This document shows positions 1 through 5,069 of a DNA stretch of 5,069 bases, piece after piece. The position numbers and the translations under genes were made by a program. Every line of letters begins with the position of its first letter. The first letter of the stretch is position 1. The notes beneath the pieces are model-generated. The model did not search any database and was not told the DNA's origin. It saw nothing but the letters and a program-made list of their open reading frames with translations. The stretch is taken from positions 1-5,069 of the forward strand of contig JAGLTP010000019.1 in NCBI GenBank assembly GCA_023135215.1, read 5' to 3'. This DNA is from Candidatus Heimdallarchaeota archaeon (GTDB lineage Archaea > Asgardarchaeota > Heimdallarchaeia > Heimdallarchaeales > Heimdallarchaeaceae).

Positions 1-516
1 GATATGTTTCTTGCTTTACCTTTTCTAGTAATAGCGATTCTAGCAGTCTCATTCATAAGAAGAGGAAGATTAGTTTTTCTAAGACAAATACCTCAATCAG
101 TAGTGATTATTCTCGTTCTAGGTGTTTTTGGTTGGGCGGGTTTATGTAGACTAGTAAGTGCAAATACGCGGCAAATATATAATCTGGATTATGTAAATGC
201 TGCAAGGGTCTTAGGAGCTAGTAATAGAAGGATTATTATGGTGCATATTCTCCCAAACATTCTAGCACCAATAATTGTTATAGGAACTCTAGCAATTGCA
301 GGTGGTATTCTTTCCGAAGCAGGACTTACATTTTTAGGTTTAGGGAGCCCAACGACAATTTCCTGGGGACAAATGGTTAATGAAGCACAAACGGTGCTAA
401 AAACAAATCCTGAATTAGCTTTACTACCGGGATTTGCGATATTTTTCGTAGTACTAGCATTTAATTTGCTAGGTGATGCTTTAAGGGACGCTTTAGATCC
501 AAGATTAAGAGAGTAA
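1..516 (+). CDS. dppC: DppC/OppC-type ABC transporter permease, 5'-truncated
   Basis: This is the C-terminal part of an inner permease subunit of an Opp/Dpp/Nik-type ABC importer, which forms half of the membrane channel. The reading frame is open from base 1 (a GAT codon precedes the ATG at 4), so that ATG is internal and the true start lies upstream. Family members are about 300 residues; 171 are present. Counting from the ATG at 4, hydrophobic segments lie at about 1-18, 32-48, 83-112 (containing a turn) and 138-156. The cytoplasmic coupling loop (EAA motif) is clear at 62-85, with DYVNAARVLGAS followed by HILPN; it docks on the ATPases. The C-terminal GDALRDALDPRLR is a family hallmark. 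The linker after the first segment is basic (RRGRLVFLRQ) and looks slightly longer than usual. The stop codon is 5 bases before the next gene, so this is one operon. The substrate cannot be read from a permease, so the symbol is a family-level label. Confidence 0.93.
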   Translation, partial: DMFLALPFLVIAILAVSFIRRGRLVFLRQIPQSVVIILVLGVFGWAGLCRLVSANTRQIYNLDYVNAARVLGASNRRIIMVHILPNILAPIIVIGTLAIAGGILSEAGLTFLGLGSPTTISWGQMVNEAQTVLKTNPELALLPGFAIFFVVLAFNLLGDALRDALDPRLRE

Positions 517-521
517 TAAAA

Positions 522-1559
522 ATGGACCCAATATTAGACGTAAGAAACATTTACACATATTTCTACACTGAATCAGGAATAGTAGAAGCACTGGATGGAG
601 TTTCTTTTGATGTTATGCCAAGAGAGCCTGTTGGTATTGTAGGAGAATCTGGATGTGGAAAAACAGTTACTGCAAAATCAGTACTTCGAATACTTGATAA
701 AAATGGAAGGACAATCTCAGGGGAAATCATGTATAAAGGAGCAGATCTTCTTAAACTCCCTGATTTGCAAATGAGGAGAATAAGAGGAAAGGAAATCGCA
801 ATGATATTCCAAGATCCTATGACTAGTCTTAACCCAATCTTCAGAATTGAAGACCAAATGACAGAAGTAATTTCATTACATAGAAAGTGTGGGAAGAAAG
901 AAGCAAAAGAGATAGCCATTGAAATGCTAGACCAAGTTGGTATTCCAGACGCTGAAAAAAGAATAATTGATTATCCACATCAGTTTAGTGGAGGTATGAG
1001 ACAGCGTATTCTTATAGCAAGAGCCTTATCACTTCAACCTAGTTTGCTCATAGCAGATGAGCCTACAACTGCCTTAGATGTAACAATTCAAGCACAGGTT
1101 TTAGAGATCATAAAGGAGATGCAGAAAAAACTTGGATTAGCCATGATGCTCATCACTCATAACTTAGGTGTTGTTGCTGAAATAACAAAGAGAGTACACA
1201 TATTTTACGGTGGAAGGGTTGTAGAATCAGGACCAACAGAAGAAATTTTTCTGAATCCAAAACACCCATATACCTTTGCATTATTCGAAAGTATTCCGAG
1301 TTTAGAAGTTGACAAAACCAAGCTTGAAACCATTCCTGGAATGGTTCCAAGACTAATTAATCCTCCAAAGGGTTGCCGTTTCCACCCTAGATGCAAATAT
1401 GCAACAGAAGTCTGCAGTCGTGTTCGTCCTCCAGAAATTGAGTTTGGTAAAGGGCGCCGCGTTGCGTGTCATCACTTTGATGAACTCGATTTGCATATAG
1501 GTAAAGATGCTTTAAGTGAGAAAACTGCTCAAAAGAATCAAGTTAAGGAGGAGGTTTAA
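522..1559 (+). CDS. dppD: Oligo/dipeptide ABC transporter ATPase, DppD type
   Basis: This is one of the two ATP-hydrolysing subunits that power the importer from the cytoplasmic face. All ABC ATPase motifs are intact in the 345 residues: Walker A GESGCGKT (41-48), Q-loop Gln97 in IFQDPMTSLNP, signature FSGGMRQR (155-162), Walker B LLIADEP (175-181), D-loop ALD (184-186) and H-loop His213. The C-terminal oligo_HPY-type region follows (HPY at 248-250). It has four cysteines, C285, C291, C298 and C316, spaced C-x5-C-x6-C-x17-C, the pattern associated with a [4Fe-4S] cluster in DppD/OppD proteins. A charged tail of about 29 residues ends the protein. The start ATG lies 5 bases after the permease stop, with only a weak purine-rich AAGAGAG (507-513) upstream, so translation is probably coupled. 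Peptide is the likeliest substrate, but Opp, Dpp and Nik systems cannot be separated here. Confidence 0.96.
   Translation: MDPILDVRNIYTYFYTESGIVEALDGVSFDVMPREPVGIVGESGCGKTVTAKSVLRILDKNGRTISGEIMYKGADLLKLPDLQMRRIRGKEIAMIFQDPMTSLNPIFRIEDQMTEVISLHRKCGKKEAKEIAIEMLDQVGIPDAEKRIIDYPHQFSGGMRQRILIARALSLQPSLLIADEPTTALDVTIQAQVLEIIKEMQKKLGLAMMLITHNLGVVAEITKRVHIFYGGRVVESGPTEEIFLNPKHPYTFALFESIPSLEVDKTKLETIPGMVPRLINPPKGCRFHPRCKYATEVCSRVRPPEIEFGKGRRVACHHFDELDLHIGKDALSEKTAQKNQVKEEV
1545..1555 (+). promoter_or_regulatory. Strong Shine-Dalgarno site of the dppF-like gene
   Basis: AAGGAGGAGGT sits inside the last codons of the upstream ATPase gene and ends 6 bases before the ATG at 1562. It is the strongest ribosome binding site in the window. 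It fixes that start and implies a standard CCUCC anti-Shine-Dalgarno sequence in the host 16S rRNA. It contrasts with the weak site ahead of the dppD-like gene, which suggests the second ATPase is translated independently. Confidence 0.85.
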
Positions 1560-1561
1560 GA

Positions 1562-2605
1562 ATGGCGAGTGATTCTTTCGAAAGATATGAAACCGTAGAT
1601 CTATTCTCTGAATGGGATGCTAAAAACCAGCCAATCGTTAACCTAATCAATCTTAAGAAATGGTTTCCAGTAAGTCAACAATCACTTCTCTTCTCGAAAG
1701 TGGTTGCAAATATTAAAGCAGTTGATGGTGTCAATTTATTTCTTAATAAAGGAGAAACACTTGGTCTTGTAGGAGAATCTGGATGTGGAAAGAGTACAAC
1801 TGCAAGGGTAGCAGTAAAACTAGAAGAACCAACCGAAGGATCTGTTTACTTCAAAGGTATCGATATATTTCGTCCCATGACAAGAGAAGAAGAACTTGCA
1901 ATCAAACGGCAACTACAAATGGTTTTTCAAGACCCATATTCAAGCTTGAATCCAAGAAGAATGGTTCTTGATATTATTAAAGAGCCTTATGATATTCATT
2001 TTCCAGATATGACCTATGAGGAAAAAGAATCTAGAGTATTGGATATTCTTGCAAAGGTAGGATTGGAAGATTATCATGCATTACGGTATCCCCATGAATT
2101 TAGTGGAGGTCAGAGACAAAGGTTAGGAATTGCTAGAGCCTTAGCAATCAATCCTGAAGTAATTTTGTTAGATGAACCTGTTTCAGCATTAGATGTTTCT
2201 GTACAAGCTCAGATTCTTAATTTACTGCATGATCTTCAAATAGATTTCAACCTAACTTTTATGTTCATCGCGCATGATCTCAGTGTTATTAAGCATGTTT
2301 CTGATCGAGTTGCGGTTATGTATTTAGGTAAGATAATGGAAATGTGTCCAACAGGTGAACTCTTCAGAAAAACAGCACATCCTTATTCAGTTTCGTTACT
2401 ATCAGCAATTCCTCGTCCTGATCCAAGAATAAAAATGGATAGAATAATCTTGGAAGGAGACGTTCCCAGTCCAATTGATCCCCCATCAGGATGTCCATTT
2501 CATCCAAGATGTTACAAAGCACAAGAGATTTGCTCTCAAGTTACACCACAACTTGAATTAATAGACCCAGACCATTACGTATCTTGTCATTTCCCAGAAA
2601 GATAA
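1562..2605 (+). CDS. dppF: Oligo/dipeptide ABC transporter ATPase, DppF type
   Basis: This is the second ATPase of the importer, pairing with the upstream DppD-type subunit as a heterodimer. Of 347 residues, the first 30 or so are a leader before the ABC domain. Motifs are complete: Walker A GESGCGKS (71-78), Q-loop Gln123 in VFQDPYSSLNP, signature SGGQRQR (181-187), Walker B VILLDEP (200-206), D-loop ALD (209-211) and H-loop His238. The C-terminal region has HPY (273-275) and four cysteines, C311, C317, C324 and C342, with the same C-x5-C-x6-C-x17-C spacing as its partner. The PYSSLNPR stretch after the Q-loop and the GGQRQR signature are typical of DppF/OppF rather than DppD/OppD. The start is set by a strong Shine-Dalgarno 6 bases upstream and lies 2 bases after the previous stop. 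It is the last gene of the operon, followed by a T-rich tract. Confidence 0.96.
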   Translation: MASDSFERYETVDLFSEWDAKNQPIVNLINLKKWFPVSQQSLLFSKVVANIKAVDGVNLFLNKGETLGLVGESGCGKSTTARVAVKLEEPTEGSVYFKGIDIFRPMTREEELAIKRQLQMVFQDPYSSLNPRRMVLDIIKEPYDIHFPDMTYEEKESRVLDILAKVGLEDYHALRYPHEFSGGQRQRLGIARALAINPEVILLDEPVSALDVSVQAQILNLLHDLQIDFNLTFMFIAHDLSVIKHVSDRVAVMYLGKIMEMCPTGELFRKTAHPYSVSLLSAIPRPDPRIKMDRIILEGDVPSPIDPPSGCPFHPRCYKAQEICSQVTPQLELIDPDHYVSCHFPER

Positions 2606-2607
2606 AA

Positions 2608-2637
2608 TTTTCTCTTCTTTCATTTTTTTCTTTTCTT
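2608..2637 (+). terminator. Pyrimidine-rich, hairpin-less terminator of the transporter operon
   Basis: The 30-base gap between the convergent genes is almost all T and C on the + strand, with a run of seven T at 2623-2629 and runs of four T before and after it. No GC-rich stem precedes it. This resembles the U-tract terminators of archaea more than a bacterial stem-loop terminator. It would serve the + strand operon only, because the opposite transcript is A/G-rich here. The tract overlaps the stop codon of the - strand gene by two bases. The call is inferred from composition and position. Confidence 0.6.
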
Positions 2638-3670
2638 AATATTCTTCATCTAAATTGACCATATTTAGAAATTTGTCCTCTCCTCTGGCATATCGACTTA
2701 TATTTTCTATTTGCTCATCCCATCTTTTAAGATCGTTCATAGGTGATGCACCCCTATGGGGAGAGAGAACAATATTTTCCAATTCATGAAAAGGGTATTG
2801 AGCAGGGTATTTTTTCCCATCTTTATCAGGTTCAGGTTGATAGTTGTACCAAACATCTATTGCTGCACCTGAGATGATTTTGTTTTTTAAAGCAGAATAC
2901 AAGCTCTCTTCATCTATCACTTGCCCTCTACCGATATTTATCACTAAAGCGTCATTTCCCAGTAGCTCTAGCTCTGTTTTTCCAATCATTCCTTCCGTTC
3001 TAGACGTTAAAGGTACAGCTATAATTAGGACATCTATAATTTTCAAGAAATCATGTAGTTGATCAAAAGTATACTTGGTGACTGGAGTAGGTAAGGAAGT
3101 TACTTGCTTGTACCAATTATTACGTAGAACAGCGAAATTTACATTAAAACCTGAAAGAAAACGGTGAACCTTTTGGTTTACTGCTCCATATCCTAGGAAA
3201 CCTATTATCCTGTCGCGTAAGGGAGTAGAAGCTGCATAATTATCACCTCTACGCCATTCACCTTCCTTCATCCAATTATGATGTAGGATAACTTTGTTCG
3301 TTAAAGAAAGCAGAAGAGTTACAGTGTGTTGAGCTGTGAAATAAGCATTACCATGACCATTTACTAAAGTTATTTTCCTGTTCCTTGTTACGTCTTTAAA
3401 CAAAGGTATTAAATGCTGAATTCCAGCTCCTGGGTTAATAAATAATCTTAAATTTCTTGCAGTCTCCAACAATTCTTTTGTTGGCCTCCACCCCATTATA
3501 ATCTCGGGATCATACTCTTTCGTTAGTTTCAAAAACGTTTCATGAGATGTGTCTGGAGGAACTATTAAATTGACTTGAGAGTAATCTTTGAGTCCTTCAA
3601 GCAAATAATCATGCAATCGTTCATTAGGTTGCCAAATGCATAAAACATTTACTTTTTGCTTTTCATTCAT
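2636..3670 (-). CDS. D-isomer-specific 2-hydroxyacid dehydrogenase-like oxidoreductase
   Basis: This 344-residue cytoplasmic protein belongs to the family that interconverts 2-oxo acids and D-2-hydroxy acids with NAD(P)H. The substrate-binding half spans roughly 1-105 plus the C-terminus, with NPGAGIQHL at 79-87 matching the family's GAG/AGxDxx loop. The Rossmann domain spans about 106-305, with GFLGYGAVN (157-165), INIGRGQVIDE (244-254) and the catalytic-type SPHRGA (303-308). Arg248 and His305 of the usual Arg-Glu-His triad are present. Ungapped alignment from Arg248 to E. coli SerA puts Tyr277 where the catalytic Glu sits. The next loop (PEPDKDGKKYPAQYPF) is longer than usual. The third Gly of GxGxxG is Asn165. 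The acidic residue that ends strand beta-2 in NAD-dependent members is Arg183, which favours NADP(H). AAGGTAGAG lies upstream of the ATG at 3670. The gene is divergent from the PLP enzyme and convergent with the importer. Glyoxylate/hydroxypyruvate reductase-like activity is possible; the substrate is unknown. Confidence 0.9.
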   Translation of the reverse strand: MNEKQKVNVLCIWQPNERLHDYLLEGLKDYSQVNLIVPPDTSHETFLKLTKEYDPEIIMGWRPTKELLETARNLRLFINPGAGIQHLIPLFKDVTRNRKITLVNGHGNAYFTAQHTVTLLLSLTNKVILHHNWMKEGEWRRGDNYAASTPLRDRIIGFLGYGAVNQKVHRFLSGFNVNFAVLRNNWYKQVTSLPTPVTKYTFDQLHDFLKIIDVLIIAVPLTSRTEGMIGKTELELLGNDALVINIGRGQVIDEESLYSALKNKIISGAAIDVWYNYQPEPDKDGKKYPAQYPFHELENIVLSPHRGASPMNDLKRWDEQIENISRYARGEDKFLNMVNLDEEY

Positions 3671-3674
3671 TAAT

Positions 3675-3683
3675 CTCTACCTT
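3675..3683 (-). promoter_or_regulatory. Shine-Dalgarno site of the dehydrogenase gene
   Basis: On the - strand AAGGTAGAG precedes the ATG at 3670. AAGG ends 9 bases, and the adjoining GAG 4 bases, before the start. It supports this ATG. A second ATG begins four bases further in (ATGAATG) but is in another frame. Confidence 0.6.
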
Positions 3684-3720
3684 GCTTTTGATGGTCTCCA
3701 TAAGAAGATTTTCATTTTAT

Positions 3721-3736
3721 CTTGCTCATTAGCAAG
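3721..3736. repeat. Short perfect inverted repeat (6-bp arms, 4-base loop)
   Basis: CTTGCT and AGCAAG flank CATT. The element lies next to the TATA-like candidate of the - strand gene, where a dimeric regulator could bind. It could also form a small hairpin in RNA. With 6-bp arms, chance remains a reasonable explanation. Confidence 0.35.
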
Positions 3737-3748
3737 CAGAATTGATTG

Positions 3749-3779
3749 AAATTCATTAATATCCCATCAATATGAATTT
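3749..3779. repeat. Perfect 8-bp inverted repeat flanking a TATA-like element, possible operator
   Basis: AAATTCAT (3749-3756) and ATGAATTT (3772-3779) are exact reverse complements separated by 15 bases. Their centres are 23 bases apart, close to two helical turns, so both arms would face the same side of the DNA. The TATA-like TTAATAT (3756-3762) lies at the edge of and between the arms, as expected if a bound regulator blocks or guides initiation of the PLP-enzyme gene. AT-rich DNA gives such matches by chance fairly often. Confidence 0.35.
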
Positions 3780-3782
3780 AAA

Positions 3783-3800
3783 GAGGAGATAAAGTGTGAT
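3783..3800 (+). promoter_or_regulatory. Ribosome binding region with two possible starts for the PLP enzyme
   Basis: GAGGAG (3783-3788) is 7 bases before a GTG at 3796 but 16 bases before the ATG at 3805; both are in the same frame. GTGAT (3796-3800), which can pair with the AUCAC part of the 16S tail, lies 4 bases before the ATG. An in-frame TAA at 3790-3792 rules out any earlier start. Spacing of the purine-rich site favours GTG. Start-codon preference and the usual N-terminus of the family (Met-Phe-Asp shortly before an IRxxFP motif) favour ATG. Confidence 0.5.
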
Positions 3801-3804
3801 ATCA

Positions 3805-5069
3805 ATGTTTGATAAAGAATTAATTAATCAAATTCGCGCAGCTTTTCCAAGGGCTGTTACTGATTACAGTGGACGTAAACGTGCTTTTTTTGATAACGGT
3901 ACAGCAACACTAGTAGTTGATAAAGCAGCAACAGCAGAAGCTGAAGCTCGTATAAACTGGAGTGCTAATGTGGGTGGTATCTTTGACGAATCTAAAAAAG
4001 CAACCGATACAATACTCTCGGGGAGACAAGCAGTAGCTGAATTCTTAAATGCATCAGACCCATCAACAATTGTTTCTGGGGAATCTGCAACATCTCTACT
4101 GTTCAATTTAAGTTATGCCTTAAGTAAAGAACTCACAGGCAGTGAGAATATTGTTACAACAGATTATGAACACTACACCAATGTTGATCCTTGGGTAGAA
4201 TTAGAGGATCGTGGTAAAATCAACCAAGTACGATTCGCTAAACTAAACATGGAAGAAGGCACACTTGATATGGGTCATTTACAAGAAATGATTGATTCAA
4301 AAACTAAGATAGTGACCATTACTGCTGCCTCAAATATGTTGGGAACAAAGAGTCCTTTAGAAAAGATTGGAAAGTTGGCTCAGGAAGTCGGTGCATATTT
4401 TGTTGTGGATGCAGTACATCATATTCCTCATGGTCCAACAGATGTACAAGCTTTAGATTGTGATTTTCTGGTTTTTTCAGGATACAAACTCTTTGCTCCT
4501 CATGGAAGTTTTCTATATGGTAAAAAAGAACATCTTGAAACCCTTCAACCATATAAAGTTAGAACAGCGCCAACCACCTCACCGGGTAAATTTGAGTGGG
4601 GAACTAGGAATCAAGCAACGTTTGCAGCTATTAAAGGAGTTATGGAACATCTTCTTTGGCTCTCTACTGATGTTCATTCCAATTACGAAGGACAATACAT
4701 GGATTATGAAGATAACAGACGTTCTCTAAAAATCGTAATGGATGCTATCGAACAATACGAAATGGGATTATCAACCGCTGTTCTCACTGGTATTGATGAT
4801 ATTCCTGGTTTACTTGATATTCCAGAGGTTACAATATACGGCTTAACCGATTTGAAGAGGTTAAATGAAAGAGATCCTACGTTTTCATTTGAAGTTGAAA
4901 ATGTACCAGAAGAAGAAGTAACTCTTCGTTTGTGGAAAGAAGGTGGAATTGCTGCTCGCTCGGGACATTACTATTCTCTTGCTCAAGATGTTTACAACAA
5001 ACAGAAAATCGTTCGAATAAGTTTGGTTCATTATAATACTCTCGAGGAAGTTAAAATCTTCTTGAAAAC
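3805..5069 (+). CDS. PLP-dependent class V aminotransferase-fold protein, VC1184 / cysteine desulfurase-like, 3'-truncated
   Basis: This PLP enzyme of fold type I has 421 residues present with no stop; probably only a few C-terminal residues are missing. Features from the N-terminus are IRAAFP (10-15), FFDNGTATLV (28-37), NVGGIF (55-60), TTDYEHYTNVDPW (118-130), TAASNMLGT (173-181), the PLP-ring Asp202 in VVDAVHHIPHG, Lys228 in FSGYKLFAPHG as the Schiff-base lysine, YKVRTAP (250-256), FEWGTRNQ (263-270), RSGHYYSLA (385-393) and VRISLVHYNTLEEV near the end. DAVHHxPHGxxDVQALxCDF, the YK Schiff-base motif and the LVHYNT ending match the VC1184 subfamily as remembered (TIGR01976). Group II desulfurases have their catalytic Cys in RTGHHCA; here that position is Tyr390, and the only cysteine is Cys219, next to the cofactor region. 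It is therefore probably not a sulfur donor. A lyase, aminotransferase or epimerase role is more likely; the substrate is unknown. An alternative GTG start lies at 3796. It is divergent from the dehydrogenase gene. Confidence 0.92.
   Translation, partial: MFDKELINQIRAAFPRAVTDYSGRKRAFFDNGTATLVVDKAATAEAEARINWSANVGGIFDESKKATDTILSGRQAVAEFLNASDPSTIVSGESATSLLFNLSYALSKELTGSENIVTTDYEHYTNVDPWVELEDRGKINQVRFAKLNMEEGTLDMGHLQEMIDSKTKIVTITAASNMLGTKSPLEKIGKLAQEVGAYFVVDAVHHIPHGPTDVQALDCDFLVFSGYKLFAPHGSFLYGKKEHLETLQPYKVRTAPTTSPGKFEWGTRNQATFAAIKGVMEHLLWLSTDVHSNYEGQYMDYEDNRRSLKIVMDAIEQYEMGLSTAVLTGIDDIPGLLDIPEVTIYGLTDLKRLNERDPTFSFEVENVPEEEVTLRLWKEGGIAARSGHYYSLAQDVYNKQKIVRISLVHYNTLEEVKIFLK

Larger units (their letters stand above)
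3671..3804. promoter_or_regulatory. Divergent promoter region between dehydrogenase and PLP-enzyme genes
   Basis: This 134-base AT-rich spacer separates two genes transcribed away from each other, so both promoters must lie here. For the + strand gene, GAAATTCATTAATAT (3748-3762) resembles a BRE plus TATA box. TTTAAA at 3777-3782 is an alternative whose expected start, about 26 bases on, would fall at the ATG at 3805. For the - strand gene, GATAAAAT (3714-3721 read on the - strand) is a TATA-like candidate, placing transcription start near 3691. No convincingly spaced bacterial -35/-10 pair was found on the + strand. All assignments are weak because the sequence is AT-rich. Confidence 0.4.

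Noticed and set aside
563..919. Open frame of 118 codons on the - strand inside the dppD-like gene
   Set aside because: It lies wholly inside a gene with complete ABC motifs, has no family resemblance and no convincing ribosome site; it is a shadow frame.
1153..1396. Two overlapping short - strand frames within the dppD-like gene
   Set aside because: They are antisense to the conserved C-terminal ATPase region and their peptides show no recognisable motif.
3704..3724. Inverted pair AAGAT...ATCTT around a 9-base spacer
   Set aside because: Only 5-bp arms in AT-rich sequence; expected by chance.
3742..3776. Bacterial promoter for the PLP-enzyme gene (TTGATT or TTGAAA with downstream AT hexamers)
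   Set aside because: Spacings of about 9 or 19 bases to weak -10 matches do not form a credible sigma70 promoter.
3772..3792. Six-codon upstream frame (MNLKRR) as a regulatory leader peptide
   Set aside because: It has no ribosome site of its own, overlaps the Shine-Dalgarno of the main gene, and is short enough to occur by chance.
3864..4106. An 80-codon - strand frame inside the PLP-enzyme gene
   Set aside because: It is antisense to conserved family motifs, with Ala/Ser-rich low-complexity content caused by the codons on the other strand.
4319..4729. Short frames on both strands within the PLP-enzyme gene
   Set aside because: The PLP-enzyme frame is open and matches its family across the whole stretch, including the Schiff-base lysine, so these are shadows.
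1..5069. tRNA, rRNA, CRISPR array, insertion sequence or attachment site
   Set aside because: The window is packed with coding sequence, and no cloverleaf, spaced direct repeats, transposase motif or terminal repeats were seen in the short spacers.

Overview
The window is AT-rich and almost fully coding. It holds five protein genes, the first and last cut by the window edges. No RNA gene, insertion sequence, CRISPR array or long repeat is visible. Nothing identifies the host with certainty. Strong Shine-Dalgarno sites occur, and the convergent gene pair is separated by a T-rich tract with no hairpin. That tract, together with TATA-like boxes in the divergent spacer, leans towards an archaeon (an AT-rich peptide-using lineage), but an AT-rich bacterium is not excluded.

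Layout. Bases 1-2605 (+ strand) are the 3' part of an Opp/Dpp-type ABC importer operon: the end of a DppC-like permease, then two ATPases of the DppD and DppF types, with gaps of 5 and 2 bases. The substrate-binding protein and the DppB-type permease presumably lie upstream, outside the window. Bases 2606-2635 are a pyrimidine-rich spacer, probably the operon terminator. Bases 2636-3670 (- strand) encode a D-2-hydroxyacid dehydrogenase-like protein that converges on the transporter. Bases 3671-3804 are a divergent promoter region with two inverted repeats. Bases 3805-5069 (+ strand) encode a nearly complete PLP-dependent class V aminotransferase-fold protein of the VC1184 (cysteine desulfurase-like) type. 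This gene has no stop codon before the window ends.

How the genes may work together. The importer would bring in short peptides or a related nitrogenous solute. The divergently transcribed pair could form a two-enzyme route in which the PLP enzyme acts on an amino acid and the dehydrogenase interconverts a 2-oxo acid and a 2-hydroxy acid. This link is inferred only from adjacency and enzyme class. Both enzymes depart from their textbook active sites. The PLP enzyme has Tyr where group II cysteine desulfurases have their catalytic Cys. The dehydrogenase has Tyr where the catalytic Glu should be, and Arg at the position that usually selects NAD. These two enzymes are the most interesting part of the window; the transporter is conventional.
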